Notes under the pieces: model-generated
Databases searched by the model: none
What the model was told of the DNA's origin: nothing
Seen by the model: the letters and a program-made list of their open reading frames with translations, nothing else
In this document: positions 7,890-16,250 of the stretch, in pieces
Layout of the letters: each line of letters begins with the position of its first letter
Numbering within the stretch: the stretch's first letter is position 1
Origin: an uncultured Paracoccaceae bacterium
Lineage (GTDB): Bacteria > Pseudomonadota > Alphaproteobacteria > Rhodobacterales > Rhodobacteraceae
Assembly: GCA_937864535.1 (NCBI GenBank)
Contig: CALMJS010000020.1
Coordinates: forward strand, 62,001 to 126,000
Direction of reading: 5' to 3'
Length of the DNA stretch: 64,000 bases
Made by a program: the position numbers and the translations under genes

Positions 7890-9341
7890 ATGACCCTGAC
7901 CCTTTCGGATCCGACCTTATTCCGGCAGGCCGCCTATGTTGCCGGCCGCTGGGTCGAGGGCGATGGCATCGCCGTCACCAACCCGGCCAGTGGGGCCGTG
8001 ATCGGCCATGTTCCCGCGCTGGGCGCAGAGGACGCGCGTGCCGCCATCGATGCAGCAGAGGGTGCCCAACGGAAATGGGCTGCCCGTATCGCCAAGGATA
8101 GGTCGAATATCCTGCGCCGTTGGTTCGACCTGATGATCGAGAACGCCGAGGATCTGGCCCGGATCTTGACCGCAGAACAGGGCAAGCCGCTGGCCGAGGC
8201 CAAGGGGGAAATCCTCTATGGTGCGTCCTTTATCGAGTGGTTCGCCGAAGAAGCCCGCCGCGCCTATGGTGAAATTGTGCCCGGTCATGCGCGGGACAAG
8301 CGGATTTTGGTGCTGCAACAGCCGATCGGCGTGGTGGCCGCGATCACGCCGTGGAACTTTCCCAATGCCATGATCACGCGCAAGGCCGGGCCGGCCTTGG
8401 CTGCGGGATGTGCGATGGTCCTGAAACCGGCGGGGGAAACGCCGTTCTCGGCGATTGCGCTTGCCGTATTGGCCGAACGGGCGGGGATTCCAGCCGGATT
8501 GTTTTCCGTCCTCACTGGCCCCAGCCGCGTGATCGGCGCCGAGCTGACCAGCAACCCCAAAGTGCGCAAGTTGACCTTTACCGGGTCAACCGAAGTGGGC
8601 GCCCAATTGTATGCGCAATGTGCCCCGACGATTAAGAAACTGGGGCTGGAGCTGGGTGGCAATGCGCCGCTGATCGTGTTCGACGATGCCGATCTAGAGG
8701 CTGCGGTCGAGGGCGCGGTGATCGCCAAATTCCGCAACAACGGGCAAACCTGCGTTTGTGCAAATCGTATATACGTCCAGTCGGGCATTCATGACGCCTT
8801 TGCAGAGCGGTTGGCGGCAAAAATGGCGACCCTGCGCACGGGCGACGGCACGACCGAGGGCGTGACCTTTGGCCCCTTGATCGACACCAAGGCCGTGGCC
8901 AAGGTCCGAGATCACATCACGGATGCCTGCGCAAACGGCGCAACTGTCCTGACCGGCGGCGAGCCGCACGCGCTGGGCGGGAACTTCTGGCAGCCGACCG
9001 TTCTGACCGGGGTGACGCAATCCATGGCCGTCGCGCGCGAGGAAACCTTTGGCCCTGTGGCCCCGATTTTCCGGTTCGACACCGAGGAAGAGGTGATCGC
9101 GCTGGCCAATGACACCGATTTCGGTCTGGCCTCCTATGTGTTCACCCTCGATCTGGCCCGCGCGTTTCGCGTATCCGAGGCGATCGAGGCAGGCATGGTC
9201 GGTGTGAACACCGGCCTGATCAGTACCGCCGAGGCGCCGTTTGGCGGGGTCAAGGCGTCGGGACTGGGCCGTGAAGGCAGCCGCCACGGGCTGAGCGATT
9301 TTTTGGAACTGAAATACATTTGTTTGGGAGGGATCGCATGA
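7890..9341 (+). CDS. NAD(P)-dependent succinate-semialdehyde dehydrogenase (GabD type)
   Basis: A 483-residue aldehyde dehydrogenase. The Asn of TPWNFP, the catalytic Glu in LELGGNAPLIVFDDAD and the nucleophile Cys in NNGQTCVCANR are present. The C-terminus FGGVKASGLGREGSRHGLSD followed by KYICLGG is the signature of the GabD succinate-semialdehyde subgroup. In this operon it would oxidise succinate semialdehyde released by the HpaI-type aldolase to succinate. It might also cover the missing 5-carboxymethyl-2-hydroxymuconate semialdehyde dehydrogenase step, but the sequence type favours SSADH. Its stop overlaps the next start by 4 bases. Confidence 0.88.
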   Translation: MTLTLSDPTLFRQAAYVAGRWVEGDGIAVTNPASGAVIGHVPALGAEDARAAIDAAEGAQRKWAARIAKDRSNILRRWFDLMIENAEDLARILTAEQGKPLAEAKGEILYGASFIEWFAEEARRAYGEIVPGHARDKRILVLQQPIGVVAAITPWNFPNAMITRKAGPALAAGCAMVLKPAGETPFSAIALAVLAERAGIPAGLFSVLTGPSRVIGAELTSNPKVRKLTFTGSTEVGAQLYAQCAPTIKKLGLELGGNAPLIVFDDADLEAAVEGAVIAKFRNNGQTCVCANRIYVQSGIHDAFAERLAAKMATLRTGDGTTEGVTFGPLIDTKAVAKVRDHITDACANGATVLTGGEPHALGGNFWQPTVLTGVTQSMAVAREETFGPVAPIFRFDTEEEVIALANDTDFGLASYVFTLDLARAFRVSEAIEAGMVGVNTGLISTAEAPFGGVKASGLGREGSRHGLSDFLELKYICLGGIA

Positions 9342-10192
9342 ACCTCGTAGCGTTCGATGCGGGCGAGGGTCCGCTGTGGGGGGTGAGTGCCGAGGGGGGC
9401 GTTATCGCCCTGTCGTCAGAGTTTCCGCAGTGGCCCACGCTGGTTTCGGTGATTGCCGCAGATGCTGTGGATCAGGTGCTGGCCGCCGCCACAGGCCGCG
9501 CCATCACCCATCCAGAAGGCAGTTTTAGCTACCTGATGCCGGTCGCCGACGCGGGCAAGATCATCTGTGTCGGTGTCAATTTTCCGGACCGCAATGCCGA
9601 ATACAAAGACGGCCAAGAGGCCCCAGCCTATATGTCACTGTTTCCCCGATTTGCCAGCAGCTTTACCGGCCATGGCCAGCCGTTGATCCGCCCCGGCGAG
9701 AGCGATCAACTGGACTATGAGGGCGAGATTGCCGTGGTGATCGGTCGCGGGGGGCGCCGTATTCCACAGGAGCAGGCGTTGGCCCACATCGCCGCTCTGA
9801 CCCTTTGTAACGAGGGCACGATCCGCGACTGGGTGCGTCATGCGAAATTCAACGTGACGCAGGGCAAGAACTGGGACCGCTCGGGCGCGATTGGCCCGTG
9901 GCTGGTTCCGTTTCGCGATCCTTCGCAAATTGTCGATGTCACCCTTGAAACCCGTGTGAACGGCGAATTGCGGCAGTCAGATCGGACCGGGCGCATGATG
10001 CACCCGGTTGCGAAACAGATCGCCTATATTTCGACCTTTACCACGCTCGAGGCAGGCGATGTGATCGTGACCGGCACGCCGACCGGGGCAGGTGCGCGGT
10101 TCGATCCGCCGATCTGGCTTAAACCCGGCGATGTGGTCGAAATCACGGCCCAAGGCATCGGCACCCTTCGCAACGGGGTGGCCGACGAATGA
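9338..10192 (+). CDS. Fumarylacetoacetate hydrolase family protein (HpaG-like)
   Basis: A 284-residue FAH-fold protein. Acidic metal ligands are visible in DYEGEIAVVIGRGG, followed by FNVTQGKNWDRSGAIGPWLV and GDVIVTGTPTGAGARFDPP. In the homoprotocatechuate pathway FAH-family HpaG decarboxylates and isomerises 5-oxopent-3-ene-1,2,5-tricarboxylate. Position between SSADH and the HpaH-like hydratase fits that role. The ATG at 9338 overlaps the SSADH stop (ATGA), and its own stop overlaps the next start in the same way, showing translational coupling. Substrate within the family cannot be fixed from sequence alone. Confidence 0.85.
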   Translation: MNLVAFDAGEGPLWGVSAEGGVIALSSEFPQWPTLVSVIAADAVDQVLAAATGRAITHPEGSFSYLMPVADAGKIICVGVNFPDRNAEYKDGQEAPAYMSLFPRFASSFTGHGQPLIRPGESDQLDYEGEIAVVIGRGGRRIPQEQALAHIAALTLCNEGTIRDWVRHAKFNVTQGKNWDRSGAIGPWLVPFRDPSQIVDVTLETRVNGELRQSDRTGRMMHPVAKQIAYISTFTTLEAGDVIVTGTPTGAGARFDPPIWLKPGDVVEITAQGIGTLRNGVADE

Positions 10193-10995
10193 CACCGGAT
10201 CAGATCGAAACCGCCGCCGAGGCGCTGTTTCAGGCAGAGCAGACCGGTGTCCAGATGGGGCTCTTGTCGGTGCAGTATCCGCGCATCACCCTCGACGATG
10301 CCTATGCTATTCAGGCAGCCCTCGTGGCGCGCAAACGGGCGGCGGGTCTGGGAGTGATCGGCTGGAAGATCGGTCTGACCAGCCGGGCGATGCAGCAGGC
10401 GCTGAACATCACGACGCCCGATTCCGGATATCTGATGACCGACATGCTGTTTGAAAACGGCGCGACGATCCCGGCCGGTCGGTTCATCCAGCCCCGGATC
10501 GAGGCCGAGATTGCCTTTGTCACCAAGGCGCCGCTGGTTGGCCGCGATATCACGCGGGCCGATGTGATCGCTGCGACAGACTATGTCGCGCCCTCGCTCG
10601 AGATTTTGGATACGCGGATTTTGCGGGCTGATCCTGCCACTGGCGCGGCACGCAAGATTTTCGACACCGTGTCCGACAATGCGGCCAATGCCGGGATCAT
10701 TCTGGGCGACAAACGGCATCCGGCGGATGCCTTTGATTTGCGCTGGGTCGGGGCGGTGGTCAAACGCGACGGAGTGGTCGAAGAGACCGGACTGGGCGCG
10801 GGGGTTCTGGACGATCCGGTGACCGGCATTTTGTGGCTGGTCCACCGTCTGGCCGACTACGGTATGGGGATCAACGCGGGCGAGATCTTGCTGTCCGGGT
10901 CGTTCATTCGACCGATCGAAGCCCCTGCCGGATCGGTGTTCGATGCGGATTTCGGTCCGTTCGGCCGTGTGGCCGTCACCTTTGCGAGGGACTGA
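10189..10995 (+). CDS. 2-oxo-hept-4-ene-1,7-dioate hydratase (HpaH-like)
   Basis: A 268-residue hydratase/decarboxylase-family protein of the FAH-related fold. It shows GWKIGLTSRAMQQALNI near residues 58-74, RIEAEIAFV near 104-112 and SLEILDTRI. The length and motifs fit HpaH, which adds water to 2-oxo-hept-4-ene-1,7-dioate to give 4-hydroxy-2-oxoheptane-1,7-dioate. It is placed directly before the aldolase that uses this product, and its stop shares one base with the aldolase start (TGATG). Confidence 0.88.
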   Translation: MTPDQIETAAEALFQAEQTGVQMGLLSVQYPRITLDDAYAIQAALVARKRAAGLGVIGWKIGLTSRAMQQALNITTPDSGYLMTDMLFENGATIPAGRFIQPRIEAEIAFVTKAPLVGRDITRADVIAATDYVAPSLEILDTRILRADPATGAARKIFDTVSDNAANAGIILGDKRHPADAFDLRWVGAVVKRDGVVEETGLGAGVLDDPVTGILWLVHRLADYGMGINAGEILLSGSFIRPIEAPAGSVFDADFGPFGRVAVTFARD

Positions 10996-11777
10996 TGCCA
11001 GCGCCTGAAAACACATTGAAAACCCGGCTGGCCGAGGGTCGAGAGAGCTTTGGCATCTGGCTGGGGCTCGCGGACGCCTATACCGCCGAAATCGCGGCAA
11101 CGGCCGGGTTTGACTGGCTGTTGATCGACGGCGAACATGCCCCGAACGATATTCGGTCACTGTCGGCGCAGCTGGCGGTGATTGATGGCACGGGAACGGT
11201 TCCGGTCATCCGTCTTCCTGACGACGATCCCGCCAAGATCAAGCAGGCGCTGGATATCGGGGCGCAAACCCTGCTGATCCCGATGATCGAGAGCGGCGCG
11301 CAGGCGGCGGCCGCGGTCAAGGCCTGTCTCTATCCACCCGAGGGCGGGCGAGGGGTCGGATCGGCATTGGCCCGGGCGTCCAAATTCGGGGCGATCCCTG
11401 ACTATCTGGTGACGGCGAACGACCAGATCTGTGTGATCCTTCAGGTCGAGAGTCGGGCCGGGCTGGCTGCGCTGGACGATATCCTGCGCATCGATCGTCT
11501 GGATGCGGTGTTCGTAGGCCCGTCGGATCTGGCGGCGGATATGGGCTATCCGGGCCAGCCCGGTCATGCCGCAGTCCGGGGCGCGGTGATGCAGGCCCTG
11601 CGCGACATTCGGGCCGCAGGCAAGGCCGCAGGCATCCTGACCACGGACCCCGCCTATATCGAGGAGGCGCGGCAAAACGGGGCGGTGTTCGTCGGCGTCG
11701 GGATCGATGTGACGATCCTGTCCGCGGCCCTGCGCGGGCTGGCCTCGCGCTATGTTTCGTCCCGTTCCGGCATGTGA
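10995..11777 (+). CDS. 4-hydroxy-2-oxoheptane-1,7-dioate aldolase (HpaI-like)
   Basis: A 260-residue HpcH/HpaI-family class II aldolase. FDWLLIDGEHAPND, the metal-binding region TLLIPMIES and VESRAGLAALDDI, and VGPSDLAADMGYPG are all characteristic. It cleaves 4-hydroxy-2-oxoheptanedioate to pyruvate and succinate semialdehyde, and the latter is the substrate of the SSADH three genes upstream. Last gene of the tight operon; a hairpin (11784-11807) follows its stop. Confidence 0.9.
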   Translation: MPAPENTLKTRLAEGRESFGIWLGLADAYTAEIAATAGFDWLLIDGEHAPNDIRSLSAQLAVIDGTGTVPVIRLPDDDPAKIKQALDIGAQTLLIPMIESGAQAAAAVKACLYPPEGGRGVGSALARASKFGAIPDYLVTANDQICVILQVESRAGLAALDDILRIDRLDAVFVGPSDLAADMGYPGQPGHAAVRGAVMQALRDIRAAGKAAGILTTDPAYIEEARQNGAVFVGVGIDVTILSAALRGLASRYVSSRSGM

Positions 11778-11779
11778 AC
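11765..11779. promoter_or_regulatory. IclR-type palindrome, copy 2 (before hpaD)
   Basis: TTCCGGC-A-TGTGAAC overlaps the stop codon of the aldolase gene and lies 93 bases before the hpaD-like start. It is close to copy 1 (GTCCAGC-A-TGTGGAA) and fits the shared dyad pattern, so hpaD may have its own regulated promoter. Confidence 0.42.
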
Positions 11780-11783
11780 AGAA

Positions 11784-11807
11784 CGGCGGGTGCGACGTTG
11801 CCCGCCG
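11784..11807. terminator. Hairpin after the aldolase gene
   Basis: CGGCGGG (11784-11790) pairs with CCCGCCG (11801-11807) around a 10-base loop. There is no clean T-run directly after it, so it may be a weak terminator or an mRNA-stabilising stem between hpaI and hpaD. Confidence 0.4.
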
Positions 11808-11871
11808 GGTCGGCTTGGCCTTTTGTCACCCTGACAGGGGCGCGAAAACCCAAGCTAACTATGGAGGAAAC

Positions 11872-12876
11872 ATGCATATTCCTGATCCGGTGTTGAACCC
11901 GCCGTTCAATATCACCCGCGCCAGCCACGTTGTTCTAACGGTGGCTGATCTGGACGCCAGCCGGACCTTTTATACCGATCTGGTCGGTCTGGTGGTCAGC
12001 GACCAAGATAGCGAAACCGTGTGGCTTCGCGGCCGCGAGGAGAACGCGCACCATTCCCTGGTTCTGCGCAAGGCTGGCCGCCCGGAGTGCCAGCGGATCG
12101 GCCTGCGGGTGCAGTCCGATGACGATATCCTCAAGGCCAAGGACTATTTCGACAGCATCGACGTCGCCGCGCAGATCGTCGAGGTCGAACATCAGGGCAA
12201 GACGCTGCATTTCCGCGACGCCAACGGGATGCCGGTCGAACTCTGCGCCTCGATGCCGTTCCGCGAACGGCTGTTCATGTCCTATGACCAGTACAAGGGC
12301 GCGGCTGCACAGCGTCTGGACCACTGGCAAATTCAGGCACAGGACGTCCGCAAGGGGCTCGATTTCTGGCACCCGCTGGGGTTCCGGACGTCGGAATACA
12401 CCTATTCGACCGACCCCGATGGCACGGTGAACCTATGGGGCGTCTGGATGCAACGCAAAGGCAACCCGCATGATCTGGTGTTCACCAACGGGCCGGGTCC
12501 GCGTCTGCACCACTTTGCCTATCTGCTGCGTGATGCCCATGACCTGACCCACGCCTGCGACGTTGCCGGGGCGCTGGGGCTAGGCCGCAAGCTCGAGCGT
12601 GGTCCGGGCCGACATGGGATTTCGGGCGCGATGTTCATCTATTTCCGCGACCCGGACGGGCACCGGATCGAACTGTTCAACACCCATTACCAGCACATCG
12701 ACATCGAACCGCCCATCGCATGGAGCCTCGATGATCCCCGTCGTGCCGATCAGTGGGGGCTGCCCGCGCAGCAGAAATGGTTCATGGAGGCGACCGAATT
12801 CGAAGGGGCGCCGCCCGTCGAGCCGGACCTCAAGGCGGACCTGCCGACCTTGGAAAAGTTCTTGCAAATCAACTAA
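11872..12876 (+). CDS. hpaD: 3,4-dihydroxyphenylacetate (homoprotocatechuate) 2,3-dioxygenase-like extradiol enzyme
   Basis: A 334-residue two-domain VOC (type I extradiol) dioxygenase. Iron ligands can be placed at His151 (RLDHWQ), His213/214 (RLHHFAY) and Glu267 (HRIELFN), close to the numbering of homoprotocatechuate 2,3-dioxygenases. SLVLRKAGRP and the C-terminal WSLDDPRRADQWG are also typical of that group. It should open the ring of homoprotocatechuate or a close analogue. A TGGAGGAA ribosome site precedes the ATG at 11872. It lies after the aldolase gene behind a 94-base gap with a palindrome and a hairpin, and ends at a strong terminator. Confidence 0.88.
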   Translation: MHIPDPVLNPPFNITRASHVVLTVADLDASRTFYTDLVGLVVSDQDSETVWLRGREENAHHSLVLRKAGRPECQRIGLRVQSDDDILKAKDYFDSIDVAAQIVEVEHQGKTLHFRDANGMPVELCASMPFRERLFMSYDQYKGAAAQRLDHWQIQAQDVRKGLDFWHPLGFRTSEYTYSTDPDGTVNLWGVWMQRKGNPHDLVFTNGPGPRLHHFAYLLRDAHDLTHACDVAGALGLGRKLERGPGRHGISGAMFIYFRDPDGHRIELFNTHYQHIDIEPPIAWSLDDPRRADQWGLPAQQKWFMEATEFEGAPPVEPDLKADLPTLEKFLQIN

Positions 12877-12879
12877 GCA

Positions 12880-12911
12880 AAACCCCCGCCAGAGTGATCT
12901 GGCGGGGGTTT
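12880..12911. terminator. Bidirectional intrinsic terminator
   Basis: AAACCCCCGCCAGA (12880-12893) and TCTGGCGGGGGTTT (12898-12911) form a perfect 14-bp stem with a GTGA loop. A and T runs at both bases suit termination on both strands, between hpaD (+) and the flavoprotein gene (-). Confidence 0.9.
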
Positions 12912-12914
12912 CTG

Positions 12915-13658
12915 TTAGTCGTTCAGCTTGTCCTTGCCGTTTGCCTGCCCCTTGACCCAATAGCCCGAGGCCTTGGTCCATTCGCGCGGATGGCCGCGGT
13001 CGTGGATGTGGTCGCGGGCGGCGCGGGCAACCGCAGCCTCTGCACCGATCCAGACAAAGCCGTTTCCAGCGGGCAACTCGATGCCCCGCAGCGCCTCGAT
13101 CACCGGGGCCGGATTCGCGGCATCCTCTAGCGGGCGATGCAGCCAATGGGCGGTATGGGTCGCGGCGGTGGTCCAGACCTGTTCGTCGAGGTGGTCCGGC
13201 ACGATCCCCAGCGTGATCACCGACACGTCCGCGCCCAGTTCCTCGACGCGGCGGCCCATCGCGGGCAGCGCGGTTTCATCGCCAATCAGCAGATACCAGT
13301 CGAACATCGGTGCAAGCACCGACGATCCGCGCGGCCCGCCGATTTCCAGCGTATCGCCCGGTTTCGCCTCGAGCGCCCAAGCCGTCGCCGGACCGGCTTC
13401 ATGTACGGCAAAGTCGAGCGTCAGCGTCCGGGCCGCGGTGTCATAGTAACGCGGGGTATAGTCCCGCATCTGCGGTTTGCCTGCGCCATTGCCAAAGAAC
13501 AGTTTGATGTGGTCGTCCGCCCCGAGGCTGACAAAGTCGGCAAGGTCAGGGCCGGATACCACGATGCGGATCATGTGCGGCGTCAAGCGTTCAGCGCTCT
13601 GTACAGTCAGCAGGCGGCGCCGGGTGTCAAAGCGGTGGCGCGTAAATACTTCGGTCAT
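12915..13658 (-). CDS. Siderophore-interacting-protein family FAD oxidoreductase
   Basis: A 247-residue protein with the FAD-binding motif MRDYTPRYYD near residues 64-73 and LEIGGPRGSSVL, then a short NAD(P)H-type domain (WYLLIGDETALPAMGRRVEE). It ends in WIGAEAAVARAARDHI and GYWVKG, standard for SIP/ViuB ferric-siderophore reductases. No siderophore gene is near. It lies 24 bases downstream of the hpaF-like gene on the same strand, so it probably belongs to the aromatic regulon. It may keep the iron of the extradiol enzyme reduced or serve as an electron donor; this is inference. Confidence 0.87.
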   Translation of the reverse strand: MTEVFTRHRFDTRRRLLTVQSAERLTPHMIRIVVSGPDLADFVSLGADDHIKLFFGNGAGKPQMRDYTPRYYDTAARTLTLDFAVHEAGPATAWALEAKPGDTLEIGGPRGSSVLAPMFDWYLLIGDETALPAMGRRVEELGADVSVITLGIVPDHLDEQVWTTAATHTAHWLHRPLEDAANPAPVIEALRGIELPAGNGFVWIGAEAAVARAARDHIHDRGHPREWTKASGYWVKGQANGKDKLND

Positions 13659-13682
13659 GTGTGTTCCTGAATTGGTCGGCCG

Positions 13683-14063
13683 TTACATGAACGACCGGAT
13701 ACTATTGGTTTTCCAAGCACCGTCCGGATCGGCCTGATCGACATAAAAGGTCAGCCCGATGCCGCGGGTCTGGCTCAGGTCGTGCAGGTGATCCTTTACG
13801 ATCTGATAGGCGGCCCCGAAAAAGGTCTTGCGGATGTCTAACGCACGACCGGCTCCGATCCGGCACGTCACATTGACAAATCCGTGGTCCGGGTTGCCAT
13901 CTGCGATCAGATAGCGGTCCACGGGAATGGCGCGGATACGTACGCCAGCGGTAGGAAAGACCTCGGGGGCGGTGCGAAAATGGGCCGCCAGTTTCTGCAT
14001 CAGCCCGTCGATATCCGCGACAGCGTCCAGATTGCTGGAAAATTCGATGATGCAATGGGGCAT
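13683..14063 (-). CDS. hpaF: 5-carboxymethyl-2-hydroxymuconate delta-isomerase (HpaF-like)
   Basis: A 126-residue tautomerase-fold protein beginning MPHCIIEFSSN. The Pro after Met would be the N-terminal catalytic base once Met is removed, as in CHMI. AVPRYLIAD-type and FVNVTCRIGAGR segments agree with the family. It converts 5-carboxymethyl-2-hydroxymuconate to the 2-oxo isomer used by HpaG. It is transcribed away from the dienelactone-hydrolase gene, and two palindromes lie in the shared upstream gap. The ATG at 14063 is required to expose Pro; the longer frame is not credible. Confidence 0.85.
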   Translation of the reverse strand: MPHCIIEFSSNLDAVADIDGLMQKLAAHFRTAPEVFPTAGVRIRAIPVDRYLIADGNPDHGFVNVTCRIGAGRALDIRKTFFGAAYQIVKDHLHDLSQTRGIGLTFYVDQADPDGAWKTNSIRSFM

Positions 14064-14135
14064 GGCGACTCCTTTTATTTTCGTGCCTGCACAGTCCGAT
14101 TTGCCGCGATCGGGACAAGGCTTGCGCGGCGCAAT

Positions 14136-14150
14136 GTCCACACTGCGGAC
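14136..14150. promoter_or_regulatory. IclR-type palindrome, copy 3 (hpaF/DLH divergent promoter)
   Basis: GTCCACA-C-TGCGGAC is a near-perfect 15-bp dyad (arms GTCC and GGAC fully complementary). It is 73 bases before the hpaF start on the minus strand. Confidence 0.58.
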
Positions 14151-14163
14151 AACGGCGGGGCGG

Positions 14164-14178
14164 TTTCACATAGTGAAC
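14164..14178. promoter_or_regulatory. IclR-type palindrome, copy 4 (hpaF/DLH divergent promoter)
   Basis: TTTCACA-T-AGTGAAC, 28 bp from copy 3 and 80 bases before the dienelactone-hydrolase start. TTCAC and GTGAA are complementary arms. Two sites in one divergent gap suggest cooperative binding or one site per promoter. Confidence 0.52.
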
Positions 14179-14257
14179 AAAACCCGGTGCCAAAGGTTGT
14201 CCGCCCGACTGTCTGACGGTTTCAAGGCAGCGATTGCAGACCCGAGGGGAGCCGCCG

Positions 14258-14965
14258 ATGAACACCGAGGACCTGAGTTACAGCCACAATGGCACGACGA
14301 TGCTGGGCCGTTTTTTCGCGCCCGAGGGCGGGGAAAGCCTGCCTGCGGTCATGGTCATTCACGGGGCGCACGGGCTGAACGGGTTTATCCTCGGCGTGTC
14401 GGAGACACTTGCGGCACAGGGCTATGCGGTTTTGGCGCTGGACCTCTGGGGTGGGCGTGAACAACTGGCCGACCCAGCGGAGATCGGGCCGCGTCTGGGC
14501 GCGATGGCCTCGGACAGGGGTGAATGGATGGCCCGGGTCGAGGCGGCGCGTCGCGCCCTGGCCGCGCAGCCGCAGGTCGATCCCGGCCGTATCGGTGCGC
14601 TGGGCTACTGTTTTGGCGGCACGACCGTTCTGGAGTATCTGCGCACCGGCGGGGCCATCGCGGCCGGCGTGAGCCTGCATGGCGGCCTCGATATGGTGGC
14701 GGACGACTGGTCCGCTGCGGCCGCGCCTGCGCTGATCTGCACGGGCGACCGCGATCCTATGGCAAAATCGACGGATGTCGAGCGGCTGACCAACGCCATG
14801 ACCGACGCCGGAATGACGTGGGAGCTGCATCTCTATGGCGGTGTCCGTCATGCGTTCACCGAACCCGATGCGCCGGGCCGTCCGCCCTTTGCCCGTTATG
14901 ATGCGCGTGCCGATCGCCGGTCCTGGGCCGCGATGAGCGCGTTTTTCCAAGAAACACTAGCCTAA
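14258..14965 (+). CDS. Dienelactone hydrolase family protein
   Basis: A 235-residue alpha/beta hydrolase of the DLH type. The nucleophile Cys lies in GALGYCFGGTTV near residue 119, Asp in CTGDRDPM and His in GVRHAFTEP. There is no signal peptide. The start at 14258 follows GAGGGGAGC. Classical DLH opens 4-carboxymethylene-butenolides in ortho-cleavage pathways, but many relatives act on other esters or lactones. It leads the SDR/NTF2 genes (9 bases before the SDR) and diverges from hpaF, so it likely works in the same aromatic route. Confidence 0.85.
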   Translation: MNTEDLSYSHNGTTMLGRFFAPEGGESLPAVMVIHGAHGLNGFILGVSETLAAQGYAVLALDLWGGREQLADPAEIGPRLGAMASDRGEWMARVEAARRALAAQPQVDPGRIGALGYCFGGTTVLEYLRTGGAIAAGVSLHGGLDMVADDWSAAAAPALICTGDRDPMAKSTDVERLTNAMTDAGMTWELHLYGGVRHAFTEPDAPGRPPFARYDARADRRSWAAMSAFFQETLA

Positions 14966-14974
14966 GGACCAAAG

Positions 14975-15754
14975 ATGGATCTGGGGATTTCGGGCCGTCG
15001 CGCCCTTGTTTGTGCCTCTTCGCAGGGGCTGGGGCTGGCTTGCGCCACGTCGCTGGCTGGGGAGGGGGTTCACGTGACGCTCAATGGTCGCGATGCCGAC
15101 AAGCTGGCCAAAGTCGCAACCGACCTCGCCGCGCGGACGGGGGCCAAGGTCGATTTTGTCGCTGCGGATTTGACCAGTGCGGCTGGCCGCGCGACAATTT
15201 TGGCGGCCTGTCCTGAGGTCGATATTCTGGTGACCAATAACGCGGGCCCGGCTCCGGGGGCGCTGGATAACTGGGACGAAGAGGCGCTGCTGGGGGCGAT
15301 CAACGCCAATATGATCCCCGCCGTGCAGTTGATCCGTGCCTATGTGCCGGGGATGCGGGCGCGCCGGTTTGGCCGGATCGTCAATATCACCTCGGCGATG
15401 GTCAAGGCGCCGCATTACATGATGGGCCTGTCGACCTCTGCCCGTGCCGGGTTGACCGCGATTTCCAAGGCGATCAGCGGCGAGGTCGTGGCCGACAACG
15501 TCACCATCAACAACATCCTGCCGGAACGGATCGACACCCCGCGTCAGGATTTCATGGCCAAGCGGCGGATGCAGCTAGAGGGCTGCACCTATGAGGAGGC
15601 CAGACTGTTCGCCTCTTCGACCATCGCGGCGAAACGGTTCGGCCGTCCCGAAGAGTTCGGCGATGCCTGTGCCTATCTGTGTTCGGCGCAGGCCGGGTTC
15701 ATTTCGGGGCAGAACCTGCAACTGGATGGCGGCAGCTATGAGGGGATCGTCTGA
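14975..15754 (+). CDS. Short-chain dehydrogenase/reductase with atypical active site
   Basis: A 259-residue SDR with a modified nucleotide motif (CASSQGLGLA in place of TGxxxGIG), NNAGPAPG, and SGQNLQLDGGSYEG at the C-terminus. The catalytic Ser is in NITSAMV. Where classical SDRs have YxxxK, this one reads LSTSARAGLTA, so Tyr and Lys are replaced by Ser and Arg. A recognised SDR subgroup has this pattern, but its chemistry is not well settled. It lies between the DLH and NTF2-like genes and shares one base with the latter (TGATG). Confidence 0.82.
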   Translation: MDLGISGRRALVCASSQGLGLACATSLAGEGVHVTLNGRDADKLAKVATDLAARTGAKVDFVAADLTSAAGRATILAACPEVDILVTNNAGPAPGALDNWDEEALLGAINANMIPAVQLIRAYVPGMRARRFGRIVNITSAMVKAPHYMMGLSTSARAGLTAISKAISGEVVADNVTINNILPERIDTPRQDFMAKRRMQLEGCTYEEARLFASSTIAAKRFGRPEEFGDACAYLCSAQAGFISGQNLQLDGGSYEGIV

Positions 15755-16155
15755 TGGTGGTGGACCCCGATTCCCCGCTCGGGCTCGAAATAGCGGCGTT
15801 TGAACGGGCGCGTCAGGCGGCGCTGGTCTCGGGTGACGTGGGCGCGCTGAATGCCGTGCTGCACGATGACCTGCTACACATCCATTCGTCGGGCATGGTG
15901 CATACCAAGTCCGAATTCATCGCCCATGTCGGACGGATGGGCGGTTTCGTTTCGATCGAACGCGGTGCTCTCGAAATCCGGCAGACCGGCGATGCGGTGA
16001 TCGTGACCGGCCCGACCAAGAACACCGTGCGTCGATTGGAGACGGGCGAGGTCGCGACCCTGGACGGATTTGGCACGGTGGTCGCCGTGCGTGACGGTGG
16101 GGCGTGGCGGGTGATCCTGTCGCAAATCACCATGAACAAACCCCGTTCCGCATAA
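15754..16155 (+). CDS. NTF2-fold (DUF4440/SnoaL-like) protein
   Basis: A 133-residue small alpha+beta protein. LVSGDVGALNAVLHDDLLHIHSSGMVHTKSEFI is typical of DUF4440/SnoaL-like NTF2 folds (residues about 25-57), and WRVILSQIT is the closing strand. Such proteins act as small enzymes (isomerases, dehydratases) or binding subunits. It is translationally coupled to the SDR, suggesting a joint step. The 3' end overlaps an IclR-type palindrome that serves the next operon. Confidence 0.78.
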   Translation: MVVDPDSPLGLEIAAFERARQAALVSGDVGALNAVLHDDLLHIHSSGMVHTKSEFIAHVGRMGGFVSIERGALEIRQTGDAVIVTGPTKNTVRRLETGEVATLDGFGTVVAVRDGGAWRVILSQITMNKPRSA

Positions 16156-16160
16156 TGAAC
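16146..16160. promoter_or_regulatory. IclR-type palindrome, copy 5 (monooxygenase operon)
   Basis: TTCCGCA-T-AATGAAC overlaps the stop of the NTF2-like gene, 190 bases before the flavin monooxygenase start. GTTC/GAAC outer arms are complementary and the sequence fits the shared pattern. Confidence 0.5.
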
Positions 16161-16250
16161 AAACCGGACGATCCGCGTGGAGACACGGGATGTTCTGGTC
16201 AAAGATACCCAAGGACAGAGCGGCGGAATCGTCGCTCGGACATGAAAAAC

